Assembly (NCBI GenBank): GCA_003993805.1
Contig: RSEF01000005.1
Span: 19,054,045 to 19,118,044, forward strand
Source of the DNA: Himantopus leucocephalus
Lineage: Eukaryota > Chordata > Aves > Charadriiformes > Recurvirostridae
Length of the DNA stretch: 64,000 nt
Reading direction: 5' to 3'
The notes below the pieces were generated by a model. That model was given only the letters and a program-made list of their open reading frames with translations, was not told the DNA's origin and searched no databases. How positions within the stretch are numbered: the first letter of the stretch is position 1; the number at the start of each line of letters is the position of its first letter. Positions 27,130-43,707 of the stretch are shown here, one piece after another. The translations under genes were made by a program, and so were the position numbers.

Positions 27130-30100
27130 AGAAAATGTTATCACAGCATATCTCACTACATTCCGCCCCCCCCCCGCTAGAAAGTTGGTAAAAGATCATT
27201 ATCGTAGGTAATTTTTGATAGGTGCAAAAATTCTGGCTTTTATTACAATGCAGTCTAAAATCACAGTGTTGGTTATAACTGTATTTGACTCTATTAACAA
27301 ATTTCTGCTAGAGAAAAAAGAGTTGGCAGCAGGCTCTGAGCACACACTAAGAGATGAGAACTTGACATTGGTTGTCTCTAAAAATCTGGACAAACATGCT
27401 TCTCTGGCTCATTAGTTTTATCTGTATCATGGAGTTATTTTGATTATTAATGTTGGCAGGAATGTTTTCAAGGCTACAGAAGTGTTACACTGTGACTTGC
27501 CTAGTGTTATCCTAGATACCCTAGAAGCTGCCTAATACATTAATGACATTATTTACCTAGTACTAAAGCACTACGGCATTTAGTTAATTAAATTAATCTT
27601 CAAAAACCTCTCTCACCACAGTCACTTCTGTAACCACATGATTAAGAGATACCCAGGAGAATTGCTAACTGTTATAACATGGTCATATACAACACCATAC
27701 AATGAACAAAAGCCTTTTTTGGGGGGTAGCAGGGCACGTAAGCTATTCCAACATCACAATTGCAGCAACCAAACAGTTCAGCAGAAATGTATGTAAAGTC
27801 CTCAATGCAAACCACAGATCAGAAAACCAGAGGAATTAGTCCCTCTAAACTTTCCACTTAGAAAGCATTTTAAAAGACCCAAGTTCAAATGGCTGTTTTA
27901 TTTTTCCAACTGGTTTAAACTTCTGTTATTTTTCTCTAGTCTTTTTTTTTATTCAGCTTTCTGCAGACCTTCCACAAAACATTTCAGTAGGTCTAAAAGC
28001 ATAAAAGCCTAAAACTGTTCTGGTTTACATGCAGAACAATATCTGAATTTAAAAAACAAACAGACCAGAAAACAAAATAATACCACTCAAGGCAGTTATT
28101 CTCACTCCCTGAAGACCATTTGCAATCAAGAAATCCTACAGAAGAAGGGCAAGAGACTTATTTTTTTTTGCTTGTACATGTGATGCTTTCCTCCCATACC
28201 CAGTAATCAATTATCCTTACTATCCATGCTAGGTATAGTGTTTACTTTGATTTGGTTGGTTTGTGCTCTTGATACCAAAAATTCATGCTTCAGTGCTGGA
28301 AATAGCAAAATTTGCAAAATTTACTGCAATCAGAGCTGACAGCAGTGAAGCAGGCCATCTCACCAACTTGAGAAGAGCCTTTTTTATTCTTCCCTTGGCC
28401 CGCTTCATATTTGACAAGTGACAAGAAATCTGTAATACAGTAACAAATGCTCCAATTTATTCACCCAACCTAAACAAATGTAGACTGCAGTGGCTGACTC
28501 TGCTAATCTATGCCAGAAAACGCCATGCTATTCCTTTCCCATTTGTCTGTCTGCTAATTAGGCTAGAACAATGCTCCATTGTGGGACTCTTCCCCCAGGT
28601 TTATGTATGCGCATGTACACGTATCTTCACATATAGACTCTATTATTACGTCTATTTACAGGCAACTTTGGAAATCTGTATTTGTGGGGAAAAAAAATCA
28701 GATAAACTGTAAAAATAAGAAAGCTTTTAGCTCTTCTCCAAAGAACAAAATAGTAAGCACTTTTTGAAAAGAGTACGTTAGAAGCACTTTGACTGCAGGC
28801 AACTCTTTTACAAGCTGAGTACAGGCTATCTCAGCACGGTTGATAAACTAAAAAGATCTATCAGAAAAGCAAGGGAATTTTTTTTTTTTTGCTAATGCTG
28901 TAATACAGTGAATTACCTGGCAAAGTTTCAGTGTATGGCAAAAAGGAGGGGGGGGTGCAAAATATAGGGGTGGGAGAAAACTTCATTATTCTCTAGGGAG
29001 TGTATGAAGATAGGGAACGTTGCCATGCTGTTTAATAAGTTTGTCAACATTCAAAACAATTACAACATCTTGCACAAGGGTTTAGCATTAGCCTCTCTTC
29101 ACAGCACAGGTAAAATGATGTAATTTTTCTTTAATTTTCTTTAATTTTTTTTTTTAATATTTTAACTCACTATGAGAGGATTTAAATCAACAACACTCTC
29201 TAAAACCCCATTCCTGCTATTCAGCTTCCACAGAAAAGTATTTAAGGAGTTGAAACAGACTTTGGTAATATCCAGAGACAAATGGGAATTCTTTTTATAT
29301 ATTCTCCTTGGGTACCTTAACAGAGCCAGTTGCAACATGAACAGCACTATGAATCCCAGTTCAGGTCTTCATTTACCTTCCAGTCTGAGAGGGAGAGAGA
29401 ACTGCTTCATACTGTGTAATGGCGGTGTGCTGGGAAAAACTGGCAATATACTTAACACTGTGGACTGGGGAGAGGATGCAACGCGCATCAGGTTGGCCGA
29501 TTTAAAACCAATAGTTGTGTGCAGTAGGAGTATGCAACCAACAAAAAAGAAACAGGAAAGGTTTCAGGAAAGAATGTTTTGAGTGCCCACATTCACACAG
29601 GACTTGATTTAATTGAAAGGTAAGTAGGCATAAGGAAAACTAACACTTGTGACAAAGAAAGGAAATACCAGAGCACTCACATAACTCATAAATTACATCA
29701 TATCTGTCCGCATGTTACAGTGAAAAGCTATTGTCTACAGTTTCTTCCATTATCTCAGTAGCAGAATTCTAACAGTTACTTTGCCTGAACCAGAAAAAAA
29801 CCCTAAAATTCAGTTTTGACACATTCATACAGCCACTAAAAAAACCTCACAAACAGAATATTAATTAAACTGTACAGCTGATAGATCATCAGCACAAAAC
29901 TGCTGACTAAGACAAAAGTAACGTTTCTTCCAGAGAAAGCCGTTACAACACAGAAGTCATAGTTATCCTACTCTAATTTAGGACTGAGCTTTCTTGAGAC
30001 ACCTTAAGTTTGTACATAGCCAGTACTACAGTTGCAAGCACAAAGCTTTGTAAAGTTACTAATGACAGAGGAGTAGGTAACTCTTATGAAGACTTTCTCA

Positions 30101-33100
30101 AAATAGCATTAGTATAACAATCATAACTGCATTGGTAGTAACCAGAATCAAAGATCAGCACATCTGTCTGGCTATCGCTGTACCAAGCAAAGAATCTGCA
30201 CTTATACAGAGGTTTCATCCGAAGACCTCAAAGCACTTGAACAACTAAGTCTTACCCCCCTCTCCATCCCCAAGATCCACCTATACTATATGAGCTTTAA
30301 AGGAAGAGAAGAGAAAGTTGGAAATGTTAAGTGCTAAATCTGAATGTTAGCTTACAGATATCTGAGTCCCAGCTTCTACATTTTATTAACAAAAAAAAGA
30401 ACATCCCTTTGCACAGAATTCTTAATAACAGTTCATTGCAAGCCATAGGAAAAAGGATGGGCCAAGAAAAAGTTTGTCAGAAATTCCCGCCACTAGAAAA
30501 AGTGTACAGTCTTTGGATTCTGGTATTTCCTTCCAAAGCATGGCTTTAAAGTTTAAATGCACCTATTCGTTGCTGGAGATATACAACCTCACTGGGTCAG
30601 AGTAAGGAATCACTGACTTTAGAAGTGACAGCCATCCTACAACCTAGTTTCTGTTAAACAAAGTTCTGGCGATGACACCTTCAAATACACATGGACGATG
30701 ATCAAAAATTCATTACAACCCAACAAGACACTTAATTAATTTTTTTTTAAAATAATTAACAGAAATGCACTTAGAATAGTTTTTCTACGATCCCACTTCT
30801 GTTGACTTCTAATTGCAGATATTTCCCACTCACCAAGAGACCTTGAACATATTAGTTTCTCTGCACTGCTGTCCTCCTTTACACAAACAGAAATAAATAC
30901 TTTACATCCCACAGGCCCTCTCTGAGGCTGATAGCTGTATAATGCTTTGGAGTTTAAGCTCTATTTATTATCTTCCAAGTATGATGGAGCCACAGAAAAT
31001 TCAATTCGGAGCTAACACAATCATCTGTCAAAGGGTAAACATCATGGAAAAAAGTTTTAAACAACTGTAAATTAGGGTTTGCAAATCTAGGGAGCATCTC
31101 AACCTCACCGTTGCTACATTGATGCAGTAAAATAGAGCTTGCTCACCCAAAGTTTGAAGAGGCAGTCAAGCTACTGCAGTTTAACAAGTTATTCCTGGGT
31201 CTTGGTAACTTTCCACATGTATGTACCTAGCCCACGGGGAACGCAAGATAACAAAGTTTACCCACAAACCTTTCCAGTGCAGACCCAGGGTGTGGTTCTC
31301 CTGCAGCATAAAACCAAAATCAATCCAGAGACTCAGTACTGCTGAAAAGGGAGTGTTGCTTTTTCCTTTATACACACACACATACAAAAAACCCAAACCA
31401 AATCCTAACCACACACAAAATGAGCTAGTTACTATCTCTAACTAGACAGTGTTTCAGAGTCCTGGAAAGCAGTCATCAATCCGAAACATGCACCAAAGCC
31501 CAAAAAGAGAGTTTCATTCACTCAGCCTGGCAAAACCACTGACAACAGAGCTAGAAGATGGTAAAGCAGACCTTCCAGAATGCCCCTCACTCCCTCCAGG
31601 TTTCTTCATTACAGCATGTTTCTAATGGCTTTTATCCAATAAAATCATAAACAAGGGCATTTCCATAGGAGGCTATATCATGTTCTCGCTACACAAAGTT
31701 ACTCCCCATTTAGAAAGATAAAAGTTGTTATGAATAGAAAGTAATGTAATCTTTTCATAAAGATCAAATACAATCATAAACACAACATACTAACAAAAGC
31801 AAGGGGAAAACAGACTCAAACAAGATCTATACATGAATGAAAGAAAAAATCCACTCATGAAATTTTTATGAAGTGGAGTAGAAATAGAAGAGGTAGCCTC
31901 TGCATTTTCTAGATTGTCAGGTACCCATGGCTGGACAGTTTTTACAACCCTTGCTGGTGTATTGAAAATGTATCTCAGCAAAATATAGGTCCACATAATA
32001 ATACCTCTTACTGAATAAATAACACCCTAGCCCATTGTTTTAGTGCTAAAGAATCAATAGGAAGTGTTTGGAGTAAGTAGTATAACACTGGTCCAGGTGC
32101 AGCGAGTGAAATGCCATTTCCTCATTCAACCCACTGCATCTCATTTTTGATAGCCTGGAATCTGGATTATTCTCCACCTTGCAGGAACGACTGTAGACAA
32201 CTTGTACATTTGACCTGTTATCCAAACCTTCCCTCTCATCTGCTGCAAAACACCCACAGGTCCTTTCAGTAGATCATCTGCTGGCTGGAGGGAAGACACC
32301 ACTATGATTAGGGAACTAACGTGGCTGCAGGCATTGAGGGAGATGCCAATTACACAAATCCTTTCTTCAGAGAAGGATCACAGTAATCTTTAAGAAGTCC
32401 CATCTCAGCCTAACAAAGGAAAAACATGAGATCAACAATTCCTTGGTAAGCAAAGGAAGCACGATACACCTTTGGAAGTGCAGTAGGCAGAGGGGAATGA
32501 GGAAAAAGTCTTCCAGAATTTCTGCATAACATCTCTCTATGGTAGTCGGACACCAGAGACCGGACAGAAGACACCTATGAAGTCAAAGCATCTTGCAACC
32601 AAAAATTGTGGTTTTCCAAAGCTGCATTTCAATCACAGAGTGGGCAAGGGGGAGAGACAGGCATGCAGGCAGCTGTCAAGGTTCTAGGAAATAAGGGAAA
32701 ATAGAATTTTCCTTTTGTTTATTTCCCTCATGACAAACAGATTAGGACATGAGTGCTCATTCCCAATACAGCCCCAAATCAATGCTAGAATATAATCAGA
32801 ACTTATCTACTGATACGCAAGATTTCTCTTCCAGCATCTTCCAAGTGCTAGAAGACTCCTGACAGTTATTTTAGGTTATTCACACAATGCCAGCAGAAGC
32901 TTTCTCAGGTACTTGAAAGAGCTGATTCACAGCAATTATCCCAAATAACAAATGTCTCCCTAACCCTTCCCTTTCACAAATAGGCTGTTCATCTCTAATT
33001 AGCAGTTGATCTACTTAATCAGAAAGTCTGGATTAGCCCACACTGTTTCTCTAATCAGTCCATACTGTTTATCTTTATTAGTTATTTTATTTAATCTTTA

Positions 33101-33790
33101 TTAAACAACAACAACAAACACTTTAGGGTTATTAAAGGGCATCAAAAAATATCCAGAGACAATCTTGGATGCAATCCCTGGTCCCATGGAAACTTAGAGG
33201 AGCTCTCCTGCACTCTCAGTAGGGCCAGGTTTTCACTACCATCATGAAAATGATAAATCACATTTCAGTGTACTTCCCCCAACTTATCAACTCACCTCAA
33301 GATCATTTCTAGCTTAAGAATGAGAAATTTAAACTTGAACGGGTCTTTTAAAAATCTCACGTTTATGTATAAATATATATAAAAGCACCCGAGAAGAGAA
33401 AACCAGAAAGAACCAAAAGTCACGGAAGAAAAAAGATGTGCTAACGACCAAAACAGTATCATTTATCCACATAGGGGACCAAGCAGGCACTTGACATTGT
33501 ACCAGAGGTTTTTCTATATCTGTATTCAGCTGCAGTATCTAATAGGCCCTGCTCTTTAGAGGGATGCAAATACTCAAATTTCCTTTATTTCTGCTCTATA
33601 CTTTCCCCTCTGCCAAATCTTAAAGCAAGTCACTAGTAGGAGTAAATGCAATCTCAGATATTTATCTTTAACATACTAACCAGCTGAATATTTTTAGACA
33701 GCCTTTAGGAAGAGACCCTGATAGAAGTAATCTATTACTTCATTTATGTTTTTATAACCCTTGCTAGAGATGACTGTGCTCAGTCTACTT

Positions 33791-33916
33791 CGAATCACAG
33801 AGTGTCTCAAGTTGGAAGGGACCCATAAGGATCATCAAGTCAAACTTGCTGTTCCTTGCAGAGCTACCTAAAACTAAACCATATGACTAAGAACGTCATC
33901 CAAATGCCCCTTGACT
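33791..33916 (-). mobile_element. CR1 LINE 3' end fragment
   Basis: Read on the plus strand, GAATCACAGAGTG, then CAAGTTGGAAGGGACCCA and ACTAAGAACGTCATCCAAAT match the reverse complement of an avian CR1 3' end of a diverged subfamily. The ATTCTATG tail is degraded. The right edge is approximate because similarity fades after CCCCTTGACTT. Confidence 0.85.
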
Positions 33917-34780
33917 TAGATCTATACTGAGAAACGCTCAGCATATTAAAGGAACATACTTTAGTTGGCACTGCGCGTAGTTCCAGGCATCACTCCTTTG
34001 TGCAAGCTTCAAAATACCAAGCGCATTTCTCTGAGAGTAATGGCAAAATTGGAGGTCATGGACAGAGAAGGGAGATCTCCTATAGGTGGACATCAAGCTC
34101 TTATTGATGTTAAAGATCAGAGCCTGGATTTAGCACTAGAAGACAAAAGTAGTGTACCTATGATGAAAGATTGCTGATGCAGTTTGCCACTAAATGTTTC
34201 CCCCTGCCAAACACTTGGCTTAAGTTGCACTTGATGTCACATTTGTCATCTATTGTTTGCACGGCATGCAAATACACCTATACCTCAACCATCCGCATGC
34301 CTTCTTACCAAGAGATGTCATCTTTCTTTCAAGTACAAGAAAGGGAACAGACTCCTCATCTTTCCCAACACAAATGGAAAGAAAATAAATCAGTGTAAAA
34401 TTACATTTCCAAGAGATTTCAGTGTGAAGAATGCCTACAGAAATGCACAGAAAGGTTTGGGGTTTTTTTTGTAGAAGCAAGCACTCAAAGATTCCTCTTA
34501 ATGGAGACTTAAATTTGCTTGGAGAGGAATTTAGGTATAATAAATGTGTATAACACTCATGAATGTTTGGTGTATTAAAAGTACATCTGCCACAGGTTGC
34601 ACAGAAAACAGAGAAATCACCCAGCACAGAACAAGCAGATAAAATATCGTCAGGAAACTTCCCTCATATTAGGGAGTAAAATACATCATGCAAAATTACA
34701 AGGAAGACTTTACAGAAATTAATAGCTTCCCCTCCAAACTCCAGAGAAGATAAAGAAAACAGAGCTACTGTCTGCAAAAT

Positions 34781-35359
34781 TGTTGTGGGTTAACCCCAGG
34801 GGGCAGCTAAGCCCCACCCAGCTGCCCACTCCCTCCCTGCAGTGGGATGGGGGAGAAAATAGAAAGGGTAAAAGTGAGAAAACTCATGGGTTGAGATAAA
34901 GACAGTTTAATAGCTAAAGCAAAAGCTGTATGCATAAGCAAAGCAACATGAGGAATTTATTCATTACTTCCCATCAGCAGGCAGGTGTTCAACCAATTCC
35001 AGGGAAGCAAGGCTCCATCACACTTAATAGTTACATGGGAAGACAAATGCCGTAACTCCAAATGTTCCCCCTTCCTCCTTCTTTATCCAGCTTTTATTGC
35101 TGTATGGTATGGAATATCCCTTTGCTCAGTTGGGGTCAGCTGTCCCAGCTGTGTCCCCTTCCGACTTCTTGTGTATCCCCAGCCTACTCACAGGCAGGGC
35201 AGGGTGAGAAACAGAGAAGCCTTGACACTGTGCAAGCACTGTTCAGCACTAGCTAAAAAATCCCTGTGTTATCAACACAGTTTGATCACAAATCCAAAAC
35301 ATAGCACCATACAAGCTACTACGAAGAAAATTAACTCCATCCCAGCCAAGCCCATTACA
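34781..35359 (+). mobile_element. Solo LTR of an avian endogenous retrovirus (family A)
   Basis: This begins TGTTGTGGGTTAACCCC and runs through AGTGGGATGGGGGAGA, GTTGAGATAAAGACAGTTTA, GGTATGGAATATCCCTTTGC and TCAGTTGGGGTCAGCTG. It finishes with GCACCATACAAGCTACTA and GTTATCAACA-type terminal sequence, ending near CCCATTACA. This series is the layout of a common avian retroviral LTR as I recall it. No gag, pol or env sequence flanks it, so it is a solo LTR left by recombination. No clear target duplication is seen, consistent with age. It is antisense to LRP5. Confidence 0.85.
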
Positions 35360-35789
35360 GCAGTTTTAGTAAAATGCATCAAAAACTAATGATGCCCAGG
35401 CCAAGTGAAATTTCTGCAATGAAGCTGCGTAACGACTAGAGTAAAATTCTGCAGCTTTTCCTGAAATATTTTATCGATATACTGCAGCAAAGCATTACAC
35501 ATTTAATGAGAAAAAAACCCAAAAAACTGGCAAAAAATATTTTTAAACCTTGGGATACACAGCTTCCAGAAGCTGCATGGATCTGGACTAATTCTGACAT
35601 TGTGTAGCTGTGAGTGCTCTTGCTGAAGTTAAAAAAAAAATACAATAAAAAAGAACATTAGCTGAAGTCCCAGTTTATCCTACTTATCCATAGCCATAGA
35701 GCCAAACTAGTAAAAACTTGGGAGGGTAAGGTGGGGAGTATTTGAGCTTTCACTCACAATGTTTTGTGGTGTCAGCCATGGATGATAGG

Positions 35790-36849
35790 TGTGGTGAGTT
35801 GACCTTGGCTGGACATCAGGTGCCTACCAAAGCCACTCTATCACTCCCCCTCCTCAGCTGGACAGGAGAGAGAAAATACAACAAAATGCTCATGGGTCGA
35901 GATAAGGACAAGGAGATCACTCACCAAATACTGTCAGGGGCACAACTGGACTTGACTTGGGGAAAATTAATTTAATTTCTTGTCAATCAAATCAGAGTAG
36001 GAAAATGAGAAATAAAAACTAAATCTTAAAACACCTTCCCCCCACCCCTCCCTTCTTCCCGGAATTGACTTTACTTCCAAATTCTCCACCTCCTCCCCTT
36101 GACCAGTGCAGGGGGATGGGGAACGGGGGTTGTGGTCAGTTCATCACACATTGTTTCTGCCACTTCTTCCTCCTCAAGGAAAGGACTCCTCACACTCTTC
36201 CCCTGCTTTAGCGTGGGGTCCCTCCCATAGGAGACAGTCCTCCACAAACTTCTCCAATGTGAGTCCTTCCCACGGGCTGCAGTTCTTTGTGAACTACTCC
36301 AGCGTCAGTCCTTTCCATGGGGTGCTGTCCTTCAAGAACAGACTCCAGTGTAGGTTCCCTACAGAGTCACAAGTCCTGCCAGCAAACCTGCTCCAGCGTG
36401 GACTTCCCACAGGGTCACAGTCTCCTTTGGGCATCCACTTGCTTTGGCGTGGGGTCCTCCACCATCTGCAGGTGCATATCTGCTCCTCTGTAACCTCCAT
36501 GGGCTGCAGGGGGACAGCCTGCCTCACCATGGTCTTCACCACAGGCTGCAGGGGAATCTGCTCTGGCGCCTGGAGCACCTCCTCCTGGCTTCTTCACTGA
36601 CCTTAGTGTCTGCACAGCTGTTTCTCTCACATATTCTCACTCGTCTCTCCAGCTGCTGCTGCCCAGAAGGCTTTTTTCCCCCCTTCTTAAATATGTTTTC
36701 GCAGAGGCACTATCACCAGTACTGATGGGCTCAGCCTTGACCAGTGGCAGATCCATCTTGGAGACAGCTGGCAGGACATGGGGGAAGCTTCTAGCAGCTT
36801 CTCACAGAAGCCACCCGCTACCAAAACCTTGCCATGTAAACCCAAAACA
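35790..36849 (+). mobile_element. Solo LTR of an avian endogenous retrovirus (family B, about 1.06 kb)
   Basis: This begins TGTGGTGAGTTGACCTTGGC and ends at AAACCCAAAACA. Recognisable landmarks are GGGTCGAGATAAGGACA, AACACCTTCCCCCCACCCC, GGTCAGTTCATCACACATTG, ACATGGGGGAAGCTTC and CTACCAAAACCTTGCCA. It lacks any retroviral coding region, so it is a solo LTR. ATAGG just before it and ATAAG just after it form a possible, imperfect 5-base target duplication. Inside, about six degenerate units of roughly 40-50 bases built on CTCCAGCGTGGGTCC-like cores lie around 36205-36470. The 164-codon frame there is a by-product of these repeats. Confidence 0.88.
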
Positions 36850-39800
36850 ATAAGTTATAAAATACTGTCAAATTAATTTTAGTTCATGTACAATTGACTT
36901 ACTTGTACCATGATATCAGAAAATGATGTGCAATGAGAGTTAGATCCTTTAGGAATGCAACACTAACAGGCAGAGGGAATTTAGTGACCACTTACAGGGA
37001 AATACATCCACTTCTTAAAAAAAAGATAAGGCCTTTGACATCCTTGTAGAAAGCCTGCAGCAATAGTTGTGTGCCAGCAACACTGAATACAGCAATAAGA
37101 AATTATATATTTTACAGAAACATAATAGAAACAGGCTGCTGAATGCTGTTTACAGAAACCAGCTCAGTCTTGGAAGGATGCATACAGATAGCTGTTGTAT
37201 GAGAGACTGGGATCATTAGAGACTGGGATCACGGTTTAATGAGAATTAGCTGACAAGACAAACAACAAACCTCTAGACTTGCCTGAATGTGATTAAACAG
37301 AACCACATGGTCAAGTCAAAGAGGGAAGGAAAAAGCAGGGAGAGTCATCCAACATTTTGAGACTGCACCTCTGCCTAGCAGAGCAAAGCAAACCTGCTCC
37401 ATGAACAGGATGGCTCCATTTTGTCTGGAAACATTCACATGAAGTGGTGCAAATTATACCAAAGGTGCACCAGAGCTGTAGTCAGAAACAGATAAATTCA
37501 TGTCATTCACTGCGCACCAAGGAAAGCAAGAATGAGAAGCATGAGGATGGTGAAGCTGCTCAAAGGAGATGACATGCAGCTATCACCTGAAGACTCTGCC
37601 CTGCAATGTAAGAAAGGTTCAAATAGTCTACCGTTGGAAACATGACACTAGCTATTAATACATTTGTCTTTCTCACAACACTTCAAACTAGATGAACAAC
37701 AGAACTCATTAAATCCTAGGAAGGGAAACTCAGGACAGAAGAAGATGGAACAGCTTCCCCAAAGGAGCCCTCACAGACAAACAAGACTCATGAATCACAG
37801 TAATTCTGTTCATAAAGAAGATAAATGTGATCCTTAAACAAAAAAGAAAGAAACACCTCAGGATAGCCCGAAGTCAGCAAAATGACTAAAAGAAGATCCC
37901 CAAGCTTTTAAAATTTTCACACTTCTGCTCTGCTTTCTAAACTGGCCTATTTACTTGTCCATTGCTGATCAAACCAAACTTTGCGTCCCTGAAAATATGC
38001 ATAGAACACACATAAGTCTTTGGTCTTAAGACTTTGATTATTTGCATCAGAAAGCATCTAAAGCACGAAAGCGAAGATTAACTAAAGCAGGCTTACAATT
38101 TTATGACTGCATGAATAAAATGCTAATTAGGCAAAATTACACATCCCTTTTAAGGGACTGCATGCAAACCTTTGTTTCTTTCTCAAACATTCATGCCATT
38201 GCTCAAGCAAGCTTAGAGAAGACTTTCAAACAAAAAAAGGCAAATTAAAAAACACACACACAGCCAAATCAAGAAAGCCACCTGGTCTAAGAACTGAAGC
38301 TGTTTTGAAACATGAAATTACGGAGGTCAGTCATTCCTGGAATTTACAACGTACTAAGAGTTACTACTGACTAGGCCACCCTCCACAGGGCCTTCAGAGT
38401 AGAGCCATTGGGCTCTGATGGCCATTACAAACTGTGACTTCATTATCTGCTACGCAGGCAAGATTGGGTTCAGATACCTATCTAAAATCACGTATTTGGC
38501 CACATCTACCAAGACAGTAGTGGTCCTACACAACTTCTTAAGTAATTCCAAAGATCATAGCTTGAATGCTCACTTTGCTAAGTATACATGGTCAGGTACA
38601 GCTCATTTACTTCCCAAACTTACGACCCCTCTGCTTATTGATATGGGAACTTCAAGCAAGTCCAAAGCATTTTCACAGCCAACAGAGGAAAACAGACTTA
38701 ATGTCTGGAGGGAAGCAACACAAAACATCTAGCTGCACAAAACAAGTACACATTCCCAGAGAGGAACTTATACTTGATGCCAGTTGCAATCTATCCATAT
38801 ATTTAGTATCTATTATTAATGATGGGTATCTACTGCGGAGCTAATTTTTTTATATATGCAACTGCTTAGAACCAGAGAGAAAGCAAGAATGAATCCACAC
38901 TGAAAGCCAGAACTACAGAATAATGAACTATTCTTTTAATACAGACACAATACTTATGGCTTCAGCATATCAACAGTTATATGTTTAGAAAAAATGTAAA
39001 AATCCAGAGTTTGGGGTTTCAGTGCATACAGACATAATCCACGGCAAAGCAAACAGTGGCATAACCTGTCCTTGAAGTCATGTTTTTTTAATTACCTAGG
39101 CCCATTACTATTCAACACTCTTTCTAAAGAGCTACAGAGCTCTCATACCTGAACATTACCAATATAGGTATCCTCAATCCTTCAATATCCTACAGGGCTG
39201 AAAAAGCCTAAGAGCCACAGGGCTTTTCTGCACTAGAATACTTTCCAACAGAGATATACAGTAACATTATATAGTTATATTTGCACCAGTAAACTCCCCA
39301 TGTGGGCACAGATTTTGAGAACAGAATGCTTTTTCCTCTTGTAGACAAATCCCCAGTAGTATTTGCATAATTCACTTAGAAGTCTAACGTCAAAGAAGGC
39401 AATATGCCCAAGTGATTTTGTACTTTTGCCCAAGCCAATAAGGAACAAAACGGAGAGGTGGTCAACACTGTTGCATCCGTAGTTCCTGACACAACTTTAC
39501 TACAAAGGACTCATGCAGAGAACAAAAAGTCAGTTCGTTGCAACCAAGGAGTTAATTAATAAGAGGGGAAAGGGAAGCACATGGACATTGGCATAAGGCA
39601 GACAGGACAACAAAAGATGTGGAGCTTGGGAAAGAAATAATCCACAAAATTGAACCAAAAGGCCACATTCTTATGCAAAACCAGATTTCCTGTTCCCATC
39701 CCACTTTTTTGCCCTCCTTTGACAGAACACCCTTGACAGATTGCCTGGCCTGACAATGGAAAGGTGAAAGCACAGTATCAGCAGTCACTCCTGCTTGTGC

Positions 39801-41299
39801 TATCCGCCAAAATGTCAAAAGCAGGCTGACCTTCATTCCCACTGCCAGAAACATGAGGTCAATATGAACGTCTAAAAAGGTTGTCCTGAGCATTCAGCAA
39901 TGTATTTTTTTAAAAGCTGTGAAAGGGAAACTTTCCAAAGCTGGAAGGAAGAAAAAGGTCTTTCAGCAGCTGCAAGAACTACCTTACGAGCCTTTCAATT
40001 GCAGCAGGATGAGCTAATAAAGCTGGCCCTTAAATCCTGGAGGTTCAGGGTTCAAATTCTGCTTCAAGTTCACAAATGAAAGGAATCTATTATGCTTGCT
40101 TTAGTATGCAGAGCAAGCAAGCCACACCAGAAAATGACTATAGTCTTTGATGACACTTACTGAAAACCCAGGCAGGAGAGGGTCATGTAGTCTGTTGGCA
40201 GAACATTCTCCAAAACCTTGCCTCCTAGTGTCCTACCACCGAACCCATGTTAATTGCCTGCTTTTGTAAGATGCATTTTAAAAAGAGGCTTCCTGATCAA
40301 TGATAAAACAAAGCTTTCAAAGTATACCCCCAGACTCATTTAACTTATGGATATGAAATATGCATCCAGTTATTCTTTTCAATTAAAGTATATACTCCAG
40401 CTATTATTCTCTAAACAGCTTTCTAGCGATAATACACAAGACACTCCCTCAGTGACACAGAACAGCCATCTAGAACATTATTTTCTCTAGCTCAATTATC
40501 TCAAGCAGCAAACTTTATAAGCCTCTTTGCACACAGCCTCGCCTCACATTTTAAAATTAAATATGATGTTCAAAAAACATATGCTAGACCCAGGGAGAAA
40601 TAATTCTTATTGCAGTTTTCTCATAAATCTTTCCCACAGAGCAGCCCAAAGGGAAACAGAAGAACGATTAATCTTCAGAACCATCAAAAACATATTTTTA
40701 GTTTAAATCTTAATTGTGAATTGTTCTGCACAGATTATTTCACTATAAAACTAACTGAAGCAGGGGCAACTCACTGGCTTGTCTCCAAAATAGTACATGG
40801 GCACATGGACGTGGCCTTAAGCAAATTTTTGGCACATTTGTGTGCAGAACACGTCTCAAGTATATTGCTAACTTTGAGATGCAAATGGAAGGCAACAACT
40901 TGGCCACCACTACTGCATCATTGACCACTACTGGACAATGAATGGGAGGGAGCAGAAGTCTGTCCATGGTCCAAACAGAAAGATGTCCTACATTAGCTTA
41001 CTTTTAATGAAATTCTTCTGCTGTGGGCTCCACATACTACTTCATTCCTACAGAGAAGTGGCAACACAAAATACAGTCAAAATTCTCTGATTTCTGATGC
41101 AAGGGATTACTTTAATTCATAAAAATCACCATCTTTGGCAGGAGCTTTGTGTGCAAAATTTCTGCCATCTTCATAAGGACAGGAGTGACATTTCAGAGTG
41201 TCAGGCAGCTCCTCTCAACTCACTTCTTCAAGGCTCAACTTTTAAGTGGCAAACCCAAATCAAGTCAACACTGTCACTGTAGAAAAGGAAAGCTCCTAC

Positions 41300-41431
41300 C
41301 TGATTTGCATGTCCTGCCATCATCTTCTAGCTGCACACCAGTGGGACAGGCACAGCTGTAGAAGGGGTCTCTTGGAGACAGCAGGCATAGATGGGAGCAA
41401 CCTCCGTTGTTTTCTTCACATGGAGTGTGAA
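41300..41431 (-). CDS. LRP5: LRP5 exon 5 (EGF-like module 1)
   Basis: This 132-base exon encodes the first EGF-like module, which packs against the bottom of propeller 1. The translation begins [16 protein letters not shown] and continues through [13 protein letters not shown] to DDGRTCKS. All six EGF cysteines are present in the usual order. The acceptor reads TTTCTTGAAG and the donor GTAGGA. The first two bases complete the phenylalanine codon begun in exon 4, and the last base begins the glycine codon completed by exon 6. The donor GTAGGA is non-consensus at +4 to +6, but no better site keeps the phase. Its length equals that of the mammalian LRP5 exon. Confidence 0.95.

Positions 41432-43707
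<2,276 letters not shown>

Larger units (their letters stand above)
22639..41299 (-). other. LRP5: LRP5 intron 5
   Basis: This 18.7-kb intron lies between exon 5 and exon 6. It contains a minus-strand CR1 tail (33791-33916), two plus-strand retroviral LTRs (34781-35359 and 35790-36849) and a 24-base tandem duplication (27082-27129). Otherwise it is unremarkable AT-rich sequence in which I see no gene. Confidence 0.92.

Noticed and set aside
29172..29582. 136-codon plus-strand open frame
   Set aside because: Composition and lack of any known motif suggest chance; a weak start context and no neighbouring exons support this.
36106..36600. 164-codon plus-strand open frame and overlapping minus frames
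   Set aside because: They lie entirely within a solo retroviral LTR and come from its GC-rich internal repeats; no protein domain.
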